A stretch of DNA of 64,000 nt from Bradyrhizobium sp. SSBR45G (lineage in GTDB: Bacteria > Pseudomonadota > Alphaproteobacteria > Rhizobiales > Xanthobacteraceae), in contig NZ_BSCT01000007.1 of NCBI RefSeq assembly GCF_030159255.1, positions 62,001 to 126,000 on the forward strand, given 5' to 3'. Below are positions 9,202 through 18,906 of the stretch, piece by piece. The position numbers and the translations under genes were made by a program. The notes below the pieces were generated by a model, which was given only the letters and a program-made list of their open reading frames with translations, searched no databases and was not told the DNA's origin. Numbering within the stretch: the stretch's first letter is position 1; every line of letters begins with the position of its first letter.

Positions 9202-10359
9202 ATGCCCCCGCCCCGCTCTGCCTCGCCGCGACGCCTGCTCTACGTGGCCAACGAGGACTACGCCTTCCTGATGCATCGCCTGCCGATGGCGCGGGCTGCC
9301 CGCGATGCCGGCTACGAGGTGCATGTGGCGACCAACGTGAACGCGGGCGCCGCCGCAATCGCCGCCGAGCGCTTCGTCCTGCATCCGATCCCGTTCCGGC
9401 GCGGCGGCCTGTCGCCGTCGTCGGCCCTGCCCACCGTCCGCGCCATTCGCGCCGTCGCGACTGCGATCGAGCCGGCGGTGGTGCACCATTCCGGGCTGCA
9501 GTCGAGCGTGCTCGGCTCGCTCGCGGCGCTCGGACGCGCCACGCCGGTGGTCAACGCCATGACCGGCCTCGGCTATATCTTCACGTCCGCGAGCTGGCGC
9601 TCCCGCCTGCTCAAGCGGGGCATGCTGTGGCTGCTGCCATCGCTCATGAACCGGGCCGCGAGCTGCGTATTGGTGCAGAATCCGGACGACCGCGACGCGC
9701 TGCAGGCCATGGGCATACGGGCCGACAAGATCACCCTGATTCCGGGCTCCGGCGTCGACACCGACCGCTTCCAGCCCCTGCCCGAGCCGGCCGGACCGAT
9801 CACCTTCGGCTTCGCCGGGCGGCTGCTGGCCGACAAGGGCATCCGGGCGCTGGTCGCCGCCCACCGGATGCTGCGCCAGCAGGGGCGCGACGACCAGTTG
9901 CTGATCGCCGGCTCCCCCGATCCGGCCAATCCCGCCTCGGTCTCGGCGGATGAGGTCGAGGCCTGGCGAAACCAGCCCGGCATCACCCTGCTCGGCCAGA
10001 TCAAGGACATCACCGAGCTCTGGCGGCACTGCCACATCGCCGTGCTGCCGTCCCACCGGGAGGGGCTGCCGGTCAGCCTGCTCGAGGCCGCCGCCTGCGC
10101 GCGGCCGCTGATCTCCACCGATGCGCCCGGCTGCCGCGAGATCGCGATCGCTGGCCAGACCGGGCTGTCGGTGCCGGTCGAGGACGCGGCTGCGCTCGCG
10201 CAGGCCATGGCGCAGCTGGCGATGTCGCCCGAGCTGCGGGCACGTTACGGCCAGGCGGCGCGCCAGCTCGTCGAGGACAAGCTCTCGGCCCGGATCATCG
10301 GCCGCTCGGTGGTGGCGCTCTATGATCGCCTGACCTCGGCACCGGGCCCCCGCCGATGA
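9202..10359 (+). CDS. glycosyltransferase family 4
   Basis: This is a 385-residue GT-B enzyme that should transfer a sugar from a nucleotide sugar during surface polysaccharide assembly on the cytoplasmic face of the membrane. The N-terminal half has a short YVANEDY strand and a region shared with GT4 N-domains. The C-terminal half has FAGRLLADKG, then PSHREGLPVSLLEAAAC, the GT4 donor-binding Glu motif. ATG 9202 is preferred over the TTG at 9160 and GTG at 9193 because the Rossmann strand begins soon after it. The stop overlaps the next start as ATGA (10356-10359), so the two genes are translationally coupled. The sugar and acceptor cannot be read from sequence. Confidence 0.85.
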   Translation: MPPPRSASPRRLLYVANEDYAFLMHRLPMARAARDAGYEVHVATNVNAGAAAIAAERFVLHPIPFRRGGLSPSSALPTVRAIRAVATAIEPAVVHHSGLQSSVLGSLAALGRATPVVNAMTGLGYIFTSASWRSRLLKRGMLWLLPSLMNRAASCVLVQNPDDRDALQAMGIRADKITLIPGSGVDTDRFQPLPEPAGPITFGFAGRLLADKGIRALVAAHRMLRQQGRDDQLLIAGSPDPANPASVSADEVEAWRNQPGITLLGQIKDITELWRHCHIAVLPSHREGLPVSLLEAAACARPLISTDAPGCREIAIAGQTGLSVPVEDAAALAQAMAQLAMSPELRARYGQAARQLVEDKLSARIIGRSVVALYDRLTSAPGPRR

Positions 10360-11366
10360 TCGCCAACCCAGCCGCCATCGTCGTTGCCATCGCCCTGATC
10401 GCAGCCGGCATGTGCGCCGTGCTGATCGTGCTGTTGCGGCCGCTGCTGCAGCGCTACGCGCTGGCGCGGCCGAACGCCCGCTCCTCACACAAGATCCCGA
10501 CGCCGCAGGGGGCCGGCATCGCCGTGGTCGGCACAACGCTCGTGGTCGGCGGCGCCTTCGCCTCGGTCTTCGGCTTCGCGCCCCTCACCATGCTGTTCAT
10601 CGCGGTCCCGCTGCTGGCGCTGGTGGGCCTGGTCGACGACATCAGGCCGATCCCGGTGCTGCCGCGATTCATCCTGCAAGGGCTGGCCGTCGGTCTGGTC
10701 GTGTTGACAGCACCGGATGATCTCAGACTGTTCCCGATTCCGCTGGCGATCGAGCGCGCGCTGCTGCTGATCGCCGGCCTCTGGTTCGTCAACCTCGTCA
10801 ACTTCATGGACGGGCTCGACCTGATGACCGTGGTGGAGGCGGTGCCGATTACGGCGACGCTGGTCCTGTTCGGCCTGTCCGGCTCGCTGCCATGGCCCGC
10901 GACCGCGATCGCCGCCGCGCTCTGCGGTGCCCTGCTCGGCTTTGCGCCGTTCAACCGTCCAGTGGCCAAAGTCTTTCTCGGCGATGTCGGCAGCCTCCCG
11001 ATCGGGCTCTTGCTCGGCTGGGGCCTGCTGCATCTGGCCTGGCAAGGCGCCATCGCCGGGGCGCTGCTGCTGCCGCTGTATTATCTCGTCGATGCCACCT
11101 TCACGCTGCTGCGGCGGATGGCGCGGCGCGAGCCGTTCTGGGCCGCGCATCGCACGCATTTCTATCAACGCGCCACCGACAACGGCTTTACGGTGACCGG
11201 GGTCGTGCGCGAGGTGGTCGTCCTCAATGCCGTGCTCGCGGTGCTGGCCGGAGCCTCGGTCGCGCTGAACTCGGTGATGGCTGATGCCGTGCTGCTCGTG
11301 ATCGGGCTCGCCGCAGTTGGCTTCGTGCTCCGCCGCTTCTCGCGGCCGCGGTCACGCGGCGCTTGA
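10356..11366 (+). CDS. polyprenyl-phosphate sugar-1-phosphate transferase (WecA/WbpL/MraY family)
   Basis: This 336-residue membrane protein has about ten hydrophobic helices. It should move a HexNAc-1-phosphate from a UDP-sugar to undecaprenyl phosphate, the first step of O-chain assembly. Family motifs are present: NFMDGLDLMT in the middle, FLGDVGSLPIG with the catalytic-type Asp, and HRTHFYQR near the C-terminus, which matches the WecA/WbpL group rather than MraY. It overlaps the upstream GT4 gene by four bases. Its 3' end overlaps the convergent capD-like gene by 15 bp, so the two transcripts meet tail to tail with no room for a terminator. Confidence 0.87.
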   Translation: MIANPAAIVVAIALIAAGMCAVLIVLLRPLLQRYALARPNARSSHKIPTPQGAGIAVVGTTLVVGGAFASVFGFAPLTMLFIAVPLLALVGLVDDIRPIPVLPRFILQGLAVGLVVLTAPDDLRLFPIPLAIERALLLIAGLWFVNLVNFMDGLDLMTVVEAVPITATLVLFGLSGSLPWPATAIAAALCGALLGFAPFNRPVAKVFLGDVGSLPIGLLLGWGLLHLAWQGAIAGALLLPLYYLVDATFTLLRRMARREPFWAAHRTHFYQRATDNGFTVTGVVREVVVLNAVLAVLAGASVALNSVMADAVLLVIGLAAVGFVLRRFSRPRSRGA

Positions 11367-13265
11367 GCCGAACTCCGGCACCGCATCCTTCAGCACGGAT
11401 TTGATCGTGACCGGATCGTTGCGCGCGATCGCCTGATCAAGCGCCGCGATCCAGGCCCTCAGCGTCGGCATCGGCGGCTCGTTGGGCGTCGCCGCCATGA
11501 TGCCCGCCACGCCGATCTCGACCGGCGGCTCCTCGCTCGCGAACAGGATCTCGTTGAGCCGCTCTCCCGGACGGATGCCGGTGAACTTGATCTCGATGTC
11601 GTAGCCAGGCTGCAGGCCGGACAGCCGAATCATGCGCTCGGCGAGCTCGACGATACGGACCGGCTGGCCCATGTTCAGCACATAGACCGAAACGTCCGGG
11701 CGCTGCGGCGCCAGCGCATGCGACGCCGCGGTGATCACGAGATCACAGGCTTCGCGGATGGTCATGAAGTAGCGCACCATGTCCGGGTGGGTCACCGTCA
11801 CCGGGCCGCCGGCCTCGATCTGGGCCTTGAACTTCGGCACCACGGACCCGTTCGAGGCCAGCACGTTGCCGAACCGCACCGAGATCAGCCGCATCGGTGG
11901 CCGGCCGGCAGGGCGCTCGGCGAGTTGGCGGTCGAGCGCCTGGCAGTACATCTCGGCGAAGCGCTTGGTCAGACCGAGCATCGACACCGGCTCGATCGCC
12001 TTGTCGGTCGAGATCATCACCATCGACTCGGCCCCCGCCGCCACCGCGGCATCGGCGACGTTGATCGAGCCGAAGATGTTGGTCTTGACGCCCTCGCTCC
12101 AGTCGCGCTCGAGGATCGGCACGTGCTTGAGCGCAGCGGCGTGAAACACCAGATCCGGCTTGAACTCGCCGACCAGCGCGAACACCCGGTCGCGATCGCG
12201 GATGTCGGCGATGCGGCCCTCGACGGCGACATCAGCCTCCGGGTCGGCCGCGAGCACCTCGGTGATCGCATAGAGCGCCGGCTCGGAGTTCTCCAGAATC
12301 AGCAGCCGCGCCGCTCCGAACGCCACCACGCGCTGGCAGATCTCGGCGCCGATCGAGCCGCCGCCGCCGGTGACCACGACCGCCTTGCCGCGCACCAGCG
12401 CTTCCAGCCGGCCATAGTCGATCTTCTCGCTCGGCCGCAGCAGCAGGTCCTCGACCGCGACGGGCGCGAGCCGGGGTGCATCACCGCTCTCCAGCGACGG
12501 CAGGCGACTGACGATCAGGCGCAGCCGGCGCGCCCGCATCAGGAAGGTCTCGGGATGGCAATCCGGATCGAACGCGGACGGCATCATCAAAGCGCGCGCA
12601 ATCGGCTTGTCGCGTCGCGCGAAATCGGCTGCGACGTCCTCGACATCGTCGATGCCGCCCAGCACCGGAACGCCGCGGATCAACTGGCCGCGATCGGCCA
12701 TCGACGGCGAGAGAATGCCGATCGGCCAGATCCGCTTGACCGCCCCGCTCTCGATGCCCCGCAGCACCACCTCGGCATCGGCCGCGCGGCCGATCAGCAG
12801 CGCCGGCGCCGAATCCTCCGACTTCGCGTGACGGCGCACCCTTGTGTAGCGGAAATAGCGATAGGCGAAGCGCAGCGCGCTCAGCGCGAAGATCTCCAGG
12901 AACCAGAACAGGATGATCGTCAGCTTGCCGAAGAAGAACGTGCCGCGGACATTCGGCGCGACGATGATGTAGTCAAGCACCAGGAAGGCGACCGTCAGCA
13001 CGGTCGCGACGCGCACGATGTTGAGCGCATCCGGCAGCGAGATGAAGCGCCACTTCGTGGTCAGCAGATTGGAGAAGTAGAAGACCACGAAGCTGAAGGC
13101 GATGAAGTAAGGCAGGATCTGCAGCAGCAGCGGCACCCGCTCCCAGAACGTGCTGGCGCCTTCGAAGCGGATATAGAACGCCGCGAACAGCGCGACGACG
13201 CTGACCGAAAGGTCATGCGCCGCGATCAGCAGGTTCCGATAGGTCAGCTGGGACAACCGCGTCAT
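11352..13265 (-). CDS. CapD/WbpM-type nucleotide-sugar epimerase/dehydratase
   Basis: This 637-residue protein has four N-terminal membrane helices, a linker domain, and a C-terminal short-chain dehydrogenase domain with TGGGGSIGAEI for NAD(P) binding. MISTDKAIEPVSMLG follows, and the usual Tyr of the YxxxK motif reads Met here, as in WbpM-type 4,6-dehydratases. The family dehydrates UDP-GlcNAc-type sugars to make diamino or QuiNAc/FucNAc sugars, the usual first sugar added by WbpL-like enzymes such as the convergent neighbour. It is the last gene of a minus-strand operon starting at hldD, and its start overlaps the ligase stop as ATGA (13262-13265). Confidence 0.87.
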   Translation of the reverse strand: MTRLSQLTYRNLLIAAHDLSVSVVALFAAFYIRFEGASTFWERVPLLLQILPYFIAFSFVVFYFSNLLTTKWRFISLPDALNIVRVATVLTVAFLVLDYIIVAPNVRGTFFFGKLTIILFWFLEIFALSALRFAYRYFRYTRVRRHAKSEDSAPALLIGRAADAEVVLRGIESGAVKRIWPIGILSPSMADRGQLIRGVPVLGGIDDVEDVAADFARRDKPIARALMMPSAFDPDCHPETFLMRARRLRLIVSRLPSLESGDAPRLAPVAVEDLLLRPSEKIDYGRLEALVRGKAVVVTGGGGSIGAEICQRVVAFGAARLLILENSEPALYAITEVLAADPEADVAVEGRIADIRDRDRVFALVGEFKPDLVFHAAALKHVPILERDWSEGVKTNIFGSINVADAAVAAGAESMVMISTDKAIEPVSMLGLTKRFAEMYCQALDRQLAERPAGRPPMRLISVRFGNVLASNGSVVPKFKAQIEAGGPVTVTHPDMVRYFMTIREACDLVITAASHALAPQRPDVSVYVLNMGQPVRIVELAERMIRLSGLQPGYDIEIKFTGIRPGERLNEILFASEEPPVEIGVAGIMAATPNEPPMPTLRAWIAALDQAIARNDPVTIKSVLKDAVPEFGSSAA

Positions 13266-14548
13266 GCCGGGACCGTCCCCCGTGCCGGATCAGGCTTGTT
13301 CCTCAATCGCAGCAGCATGCCGCCGGCAACGCCCACGCCGATCACATACATCCATCCCTCGTGGAAATCGAAGATGTGGGAGTTGAACAGCGAGGTGAAG
13401 ATGTTCTGCACCACCACGAGAAGCCCGATCCACGGCACGAGGCCATCGCCGCGGAACAGCAGAAGATGCACGGCCCACATGGCATAGAGGATGAGGACCC
13501 CAAGCGCCCCCCATTGGACGGCGACGTTGAGCGTCTGGTTGTGGGGATTGCCGACCACGGTGCCGGCGGCGAGGTCGGTGCGTTCGCTCGCGGCGGCCAG
13601 CTCGAACAGATGGCGCGTCGAGCCCGAACCGTGCCCGATGACAGGGGCGTCGGCGAAGAAGCGCAGTGACTTGCGCCAGAACTCCAGCCGCTCGCCAATC
13701 GACGTGACGCCGCGGTCGTTCCTGTAGTCCTGATACTGCGTCGTGAACGTCGACACCTTCTGCTGCAACTGCGGCGAGACCGACCATGCGGCCAAAGCCA
13801 GCACGAGAGCGCTGATCGCGATCAGCAGGTTGGCGCGCCATCTCAGATGGATCAGGCCGAACACCGCAAGCAGGATCGGGATGGTCACCAGCGCGGTGCG
13901 CGAGACGACGATGAAGATCATGTTGGCCAGGAACGCGATCATGATCGCCGTCAGCAGACCGGCCGGCACGAAGCGGCGGGCGCGCAGCAGCTGCGCGATC
14001 GGATAGGCCAGCGCCACCGCACAGAGTGAGAACTCCTGGCCCTGGTCGATGTAATTCTTCACGAAGATGCCGCGGTCGGCATTGGCCTTCAGCGCCAGCG
14101 CCGGATTGAACGCGACCGCCGTCGACATCACCACCATCAGCACGCAGGAGGCGAGAAACGCCGTGAACACCCACAGGCCGCGCTCGGAGCGCTGGAAGTG
14201 ATAGAGCAGCGCCGGCAGCACCAGAAGCTTGGCCGCCGGCCCGACCGCATAGAGCCGCGCGCCCCAGGCCGCATCCGACCATAGCGTCCCGACCAGCGCC
14301 AGCAGGAACAAGGCGATCGGCGCCAGCGAGATCGGCCGCTTCATGATCTGCAGCAGACGATCGACATCGAGGAACGGCACCATCGTGATCAGCATGACGA
14401 CACCGAGGATCGACACCAGCGATGTCGACCATGGCAGCGACGCCGCCAGCAGAATGGCCACGGCGTCCACGGTGGTGCGCCACGCCGCCGGATCGCGCCA
14501 GCGGCGCGCCAGCAGCGCCGGGCCGGGATGACCTGCCAGGGCGCTCAT
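13262..14548 (-). CDS. O-antigen ligase/polymerase family membrane protein (Wzy_C)
   Basis: This 428-residue polytopic protein has about 11 hydrophobic segments and a large periplasmic loop toward the C-terminus containing [14 protein letters not shown], the His-Asn signature of WaaL/Wzy proteins. It probably joins O-chain from a lipid carrier to the lipid A-core on the periplasmic face; polymerase activity is the alternative. Its start overlaps the hldE stop by four bases and its end overlaps the capD-like start by four bases. It is therefore cotranslated with heptose synthesis and sugar dehydration genes, which favours the ligase reading. Confidence 0.8.
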   Translation of the reverse strand: MSALAGHPGPALLARRWRDPAAWRTTVDAVAILLAASLPWSTSLVSILGVVMLITMVPFLDVDRLLQIMKRPISLAPIALFLLALVGTLWSDAAWGARLYAVGPAAKLLVLPALLYHFQRSERGLWVFTAFLASCVLMVVMSTAVAFNPALALKANADRGIFVKNYIDQGQEFSLCAVALAYPIAQLLRARRFVPAGLLTAIMIAFLANMIFIVVSRTALVTIPILLAVFGLIHLRWRANLLIAISALVLALAAWSVSPQLQQKVSTFTTQYQDYRNDRGVTSIGERLEFWRKSLRFFADAPVIGHGSGSTRHLFELAAASERTDLAAGTVVGNPHNQTLNVAVQWGALGVLILYAMWAVHLLLFRGDGLVPWIGLLVVVQNIFTSLFNSHIFDFHEGWMYVIGVGVAGGMLLRLRNKPDPARGTVPA

Positions 14549-16017
14549 CGCACCTCGCTCCGGGCGCGATCGACCAGCGCCGTCGTGCTGTGTCCCTGCA
14601 GGATGTCGATCAGGAGCACCTCTCCGCCGCCGGCTTCGACGACCTCGTGGCCGACCACCTGCTCGCGCGTATAGTCGCCGCCCTTGACCAGCACGCTGGG
14701 CCGGACCAGCTCGATCAGACGAAGCGGCGTGTCCTCCTCGAAGATCGCGACGAGGTCCACGGCCTCCAGCGCCGCCAGGACCTCGGCGCGGGCGCGCTCG
14801 TCCTGCACCGGACGGCTCTCGCCCTTCAGCCGCTTGACCGACGCATCGCTGTTCAGTCCGACCACGAGGCGATCGCAGGCGGCGCGCGCCGCCGTCAGCA
14901 CCTTCACGTGGCCTGGATGCAGAATATCGAAGCAGCCATTGGTGAAACCGACGCGCAAGCCCTCGCTTCGCCAGGCCTCGACACGATCAGCAATCTCGCT
15001 GTCGCTCTCGACGATCTTCTCCTCCGCAGCGCGGTAGGCATGCGGCAGAATCTTCCGCCGCAGTTCGGCCGACGTGACGCTGGCCGTGCCCTGCTTGCTG
15101 ACGGCCACCGCGGCAGCCGCGCTCGCCATGCGCAAGGCATCTTCCCAGGCCGCGCCGGCGGCCAGCGCCGCCGCGAGAACGGCGACCACCGTATCGCCCG
15201 CACCAGACACGTCGCGCACTTTCACCGGATAGGCCGGAACGTGGATCGGATCGCCCTGGCGCGGCACCAAGGTCATGCCACGCTCGCTCTGCGTCACCAG
15301 GATCGCCTCGCAATCGGCCAGATAGATCGCATCCTGCGCGGCGGCGGCGATCTCCTGCTCGGTCTCGGCGCGGCTGCGGGTCGCCTCCGAAAATTCCTTG
15401 CGGTTCGGCGTCAGTACGCTCGCGCCGCGATAGATCGCCAGATTGGCGCTCTTGGGATCGACGATCACGCGCTTGCCGGCCTTGCGCGCGGCGTCGATCA
15501 CGTTGCGCAGCACGCGCGCCGTCAGCACGCCCTTGGCGTAGTCCGACAGCAGCACGATGTCGGCCCGCGCGATCAGCGGCAGGATGGCCGCGATCAGCGT
15601 CTGCTCGACGTCTTCAGACGCCGGCGCAGCGCGCTCCCAGTCCGCGCGCAGCATGTGGGTCGAGAAATGCTCCGAGACGAAGCGGACCTTGCGCGTCGTC
15701 GGCCGCGATGGATCGCGGACCAGCACGCTCTCGATGCCGCCCACCTTGGCGAGCTCGGCCTCGAGCTGGTCTCCGGCCGCATCCTGCCCCACCAGACCGA
15801 CGAAAATGCAGCGTGCACCGAGGGCGGCGATGTTGCGCGCGACATTGCCGGCGCCTCCGACATTGGTTTCACTGCGCTGAACCGCGATGACAGGCGCCGG
15901 CGCTTCCGGGGAAATCCGCGACACCTCGCCATAGACGAATTCGTCCAGCATGAGGTCGCCGACGCACAGCACCGTCTGGCGGGCGATCGCTTGCGAGAGA
16001 TCGTCAAAGTCGAACAT
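14545..16017 (-). CDS. hldE: bifunctional heptose-7-phosphate kinase / heptose-1-phosphate adenylyltransferase
   Basis: This 490-residue fusion has the standard HldE layout. The PfkB/ribokinase domain (about 1-320) shows a GGAGNVARN sugar-binding motif and a [11 protein letters not shown] catalytic-base motif. The C-terminal nucleotidyltransferase domain (about 350-490) has [13 protein letters not shown] with the HxGH signature. It phosphorylates D-glycero-beta-D-manno-heptose 7-phosphate and, after GmhB acts, adenylylates the 1-phosphate to ADP-heptose. hldD lies 39 bp upstream in the same operon, and gmhA and gmhB are on the opposite strand 2 kb away, so the pathway is complete here. Confidence 0.95.
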   Translation of the reverse strand: MFDFDDLSQAIARQTVLCVGDLMLDEFVYGEVSRISPEAPAPVIAVQRSETNVGGAGNVARNIAALGARCIFVGLVGQDAAGDQLEAELAKVGGIESVLVRDPSRPTTRKVRFVSEHFSTHMLRADWERAAPASEDVEQTLIAAILPLIARADIVLLSDYAKGVLTARVLRNVIDAARKAGKRVIVDPKSANLAIYRGASVLTPNRKEFSEATRSRAETEQEIAAAAQDAIYLADCEAILVTQSERGMTLVPRQGDPIHVPAYPVKVRDVSGAGDTVVAVLAAALAAGAAWEDALRMASAAAAVAVSKQGTASVTSAELRRKILPHAYRAAEEKIVESDSEIADRVEAWRSEGLRVGFTNGCFDILHPGHVKVLTAARAACDRLVVGLNSDASVKRLKGESRPVQDERARAEVLAALEAVDLVAIFEEDTPLRLIELVRPSVLVKGGDYTREQVVGHEVVEAGGGEVLLIDILQGHSTTALVDRARSEVR

Positions 16018-16056
16018 CAGCGGCAGTCTCGGTGCAGGTGGTCCAAAACAGGTCGT

Positions 16057-17037
16057 CTAGCGGAAGCGGTCGGCGGAATCGAGATAGTCTCGGACATAGC
16101 CAGCGACCGCATCCTCGAGCGACGTGAAGCCGCCGTTGTAGCCGGCGGCCACGAGCCGGTCGACCTTGCTCTGGGTGAAATACTGGTAGCTGCCGCGAAT
16201 CGCTTCGGGCATGTCGACGTATTCGATCCGGGGCGTCGTGCCGATCGCCGCATAGGCCGCCAGCATCATGTCCTTGAAGCTGCGGGCCTGGCCGGTGCCG
16301 ACGTTGAACAGCCCGGAGACCGAGGGCGAGGCCAGCAGCCACAACATCACGCGCACGACGTCGTCGACATAGATGAAGTCGCGGCGCTGGTCGCCATCGG
16401 CGATCCCGTCGCGGTGCGACTTGAACAGCTGCAGCGTATGCCCCGCCTTGATGTCGTCAAAGCGACGGGTGAGCACGCTCATCATCGATCCCTTGTGGTA
16501 CTCGTTGGGACCGAACACGTTGAAGAACTTCAGCCCGGCATATTGCGGCGGCAGCCTCTCACCCCGCTCGGCGCGCGCGGCGATCGCCGTGTCGAACAGA
16601 TGCTTGCTCCAGCCGTAGAGATTCATCGGCCGCAGCGCCTTCAATGCCGCCAGCGACGGATCATCCACGAAGCCCTGCGCGCCGTCGCCATAGGTCGCGG
16701 CCGAGGAGGCGTAGATGAACGGCGTGGTATTCGCCGTGCACCAGTCGAGCAGGCGCAGCGAGCTGCGGAAATTCCTTTCCATCACCAGATCTCCGTCCAC
16801 GACCGTGGTGGCGGAGATGGCGCCCATATGCAGCACGGCGTCGAGCCGGCGCCCCCTGAGCCAAGCGTCCAGGTCGGATGGCGCGACGACGTCGGCGAGC
16901 TGACGCTTGGCCAGGTTGCGCCATTTGCCCTCGCTGCCGAGCGTGTCGCAGACGACGACGTCGGTGCGGCCGGCGTCGTTGAGCGCCGCCACCAGATTCG
17001 ATCCGATAAACCCGGCGCCGCCGGTCACCAGCAACAT
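16057..17037 (-). CDS. hldD: ADP-glyceromanno-heptose 6-epimerase
   Basis: This 326-residue extended short-chain dehydrogenase has TGGAGFIGSN at residues 5-14 for NAD(P) and YGWSKHLFD supplying the catalytic Tyr and Lys. The QRRDFIYVDDVV segment is typical of HldD. It converts ADP-D-glycero- to ADP-L-glycero-D-manno-heptose, the donor for the LPS inner core. It is the first gene of the minus-strand hldD-hldE-ligase-capD operon and is divergent from waaF across 150 bp that must hold both promoters. Confidence 0.95.
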   Translation of the reverse strand: MLLVTGGAGFIGSNLVAALNDAGRTDVVVCDTLGSEGKWRNLAKRQLADVVAPSDLDAWLRGRRLDAVLHMGAISATTVVDGDLVMERNFRSSLRLLDWCTANTTPFIYASSAATYGDGAQGFVDDPSLAALKALRPMNLYGWSKHLFDTAIAARAERGERLPPQYAGLKFFNVFGPNEYHKGSMMSVLTRRFDDIKAGHTLQLFKSHRDGIADGDQRRDFIYVDDVVRVMLWLLASPSVSGLFNVGTGQARSFKDMMLAAYAAIGTTPRIEYVDMPEAIRGSYQYFTQSKVDRLVAAGYNGGFTSLEDAVAGYVRDYLDSADRFR

Positions 17038-17187
17038 TCCGTAACCCGCTCCTGATCCCGAAAAACCCGGCCCTCGCGTAGCGCATGCGACGGCAAAGTG
17101 TAAGCGCTTTGGTGATGCCGATCGCGGCCCACTTTACCTGCGGCGGCCGAGCGGCTACCAGCGCCGCGCAGAGCAGGCAGACAAAGA

Positions 17188-18252
17188 ATGAATTCCAATT
17201 CAACCCAGGTCGAGGTGGATCCCGGCGAGACCAGCCCGATCCTGATCATCCCCTATATGTGGATCGGCGATTTCGTCCGTGGCCATACGGTCGTGCGGGT
17301 GCTCAAGGAGCGCTGGCCGAATCGTCCCGTGGACCTGCTGGTGACCTCGCTGTGCGCGCCGTTAGTGGATTACATGCCCGGCGTCCGCTCCAGCATCGTC
17401 TGGGACCTGCCACGCAGCCGGCTTGCGCTCGCCCGGCAATGGCAGCTCGCCAGCCTGTTGCGCGAGCGCCACTATCGCACCGCCCTGGTAATGCCGAGAA
17501 CCTGGAAGTCGGCGCTGGCGCCGGCGCTGGCCGGCATCCCCGAACGGGTGGGCTTCGTCGGCGAGGTCCGCTTCGGGCTCCTGAACCGCTGGCGCTGGGG
17601 CGAGAGGGCGCTGCCGCGCTTCATCGACAAGAACGCCGCGCTGGCCCTGCCCGACCGCGCCGCACTGCCGCCGGAATGGCCGGTGCCGCAGTTGCAGGTG
17701 CCGGCGGAGGACGTCGCGCGCTGGCGCGAAGCCAATGGCCTGGGCAACCGTCCCGCTGTGGCGCTGGCGCCGGGCTCGGTGGGCTCCGGCAAGCGCTGGC
17801 CGTTTTATGGCGAGGCGGCCCGGCTTCTGCGCCAGGCCGGGCTCGACGTCTGGGTGGTCGGCGGTCCCGGCGAGAAGGCGCTGGCCGCCGAGATCGTCGC
17901 CGCCGGCGGACCTGAAGTCCGTGACCTGACCGGGACCGACCTGCGCAACGGCATCCTGGCCATGGCCGCCGCCGGTGTCGCCATCTCCAATGATTCGGGC
18001 CTGATGCACATCGCCGCCGCCTTGGGCACGCCGACCATGGGCATCTTCGGGCCCACCAGCCCCTACCATTGGGCACCGCTGAACGGCCTCGCCGCGACCA
18101 TCCAGACCAAGACCCAGGTGCCCTGCCAGCCCTGCCATCGCCCGGTCTGCCGCATGAACGACCACCGCTGCATGCGCGATATCCCGGCCACGGACGTCGC
18201 CGCCATCGCCCAGCGCGTGCTGGCCGGCGCGGCAACGCCGGTCACGCCCTAG
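17188..18252 (+). CDS. waaF: LPS heptosyltransferase, WaaF-like (GT9)
   Basis: This is a 354-residue GT9 enzyme that transfers L-glycero-D-manno-heptose from ADP-heptose to the growing inner core. Visible marks are APGSVGSGKRWP in the donor-binding region, SNDSGLMHIAAALG, and GIFGPTSPYHWAPL, which are closest to heptosyltransferase II. The start is ATG 17188. It is followed by gmhA after 57 bp. No second heptosyltransferase (WaaC) is present in the window, so the first heptose transfer must be encoded elsewhere, or this enzyme has a different acceptor. Confidence 0.88.
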   Translation: MNSNSTQVEVDPGETSPILIIPYMWIGDFVRGHTVVRVLKERWPNRPVDLLVTSLCAPLVDYMPGVRSSIVWDLPRSRLALARQWQLASLLRERHYRTALVMPRTWKSALAPALAGIPERVGFVGEVRFGLLNRWRWGERALPRFIDKNAALALPDRAALPPEWPVPQLQVPAEDVARWREANGLGNRPAVALAPGSVGSGKRWPFYGEAARLLRQAGLDVWVVGGPGEKALAAEIVAAGGPEVRDLTGTDLRNGILAMAAAGVAISNDSGLMHIAAALGTPTMGIFGPTSPYHWAPLNGLAATIQTKTQVPCQPCHRPVCRMNDHRCMRDIPATDVAAIAQRVLAGAATPVTP

Positions 18253-18309
18253 CTTGCGCAGCCGCAGCGCTCCCAATACACCGGCGCCATCGCAACCCGA
18301 GCAGCCGTC

Positions 18310-18906
18310 GTGACGCCAGCACCGGACGACCTCATCGCCAGCCATCTCGCCCGCTCCCGCGCGGCGATGGAGCGCGCCGCTGACGACGCCGCGCTGCTCG
18401 CCAGCGCTGGCCGCATCGCAGCGAGCATCATCACGGCGCTGCGCAGCGGCCACAAGCTCCTGATCGTCGGTAATGGCGGCAGCGCGGCGGATGCCCAGCA
18501 TATCGCCGCCGAGATCGTCGGCCGCTATAAGCAGGAGCGGCCCGCCTATGCCGCGATCGCGCTGACCACCGACACCTCGGCGCTGACCGCCATCGGCAAC
18601 GATTACGGCTTCGATCACATCTTCGCCCGCCAGGTCGAAGGGCTCGGGATCGGTGGCGACGTGCTGCTGGCGATCTCGACCTCCGGACGCTCGCCGAGCA
18701 TCCTCAACGCGCTGCGCAAGGCGCGTGAGCGCGGACTTATCACGGTCGGCTTCACCGGCACCAAGGGTCTCGCGATGGGCGAGCTGTGCGACGAGCTCCT
18801 GGTTGCGCCGAGCGACGACACGCCGCTGATCCAGCAGATCCACCTCGCGACGGCGCATGGCATCTGCGAGACGATCGAGGCGGCGCTGATGCAGGACGGG
18901 ACCTAG
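18310..18906 (+). CDS. gmhA: phosphoheptose isomerase
   Basis: This 198-residue SIS-domain protein starts at GTG 18310. VGNGGSAADAQHIAAEIVGR and the ISTSGRSPSIL loop are GmhA hallmarks. It isomerises sedoheptulose 7-phosphate to D-glycero-D-manno-heptose 7-phosphate, the first step of heptose synthesis. Its stop (TAG, 18904) directly abuts the gmhB ATG at 18907, so the two are cotranslated. Length and motifs are normal for the family. Confidence 0.94.
   Translation: MTPAPDDLIASHLARSRAAMERAADDAALLASAGRIAASIITALRSGHKLLIVGNGGSAADAQHIAAEIVGRYKQERPAYAAIALTTDTSALTAIGNDYGFDHIFARQVEGLGIGGDVLLAISTSGRSPSILNALRKARERGLITVGFTGTKGLAMGELCDELLVAPSDDTPLIQQIHLATAHGICETIEAALMQDGT

Noticed and set aside
10356..11366. 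MraY of peptidoglycan synthesis
   Set aside because: Peptidoglycan genes are absent and the HRTHFYQR end and polysaccharide neighbours fit the WecA/WbpL branch.
14422..17055. Long plus-strand open frame opposite hldE and hldD
   Set aside because: The minus strand carries complete HldE and HldD with all motifs; the opposite frame is compositionally biased shadow.
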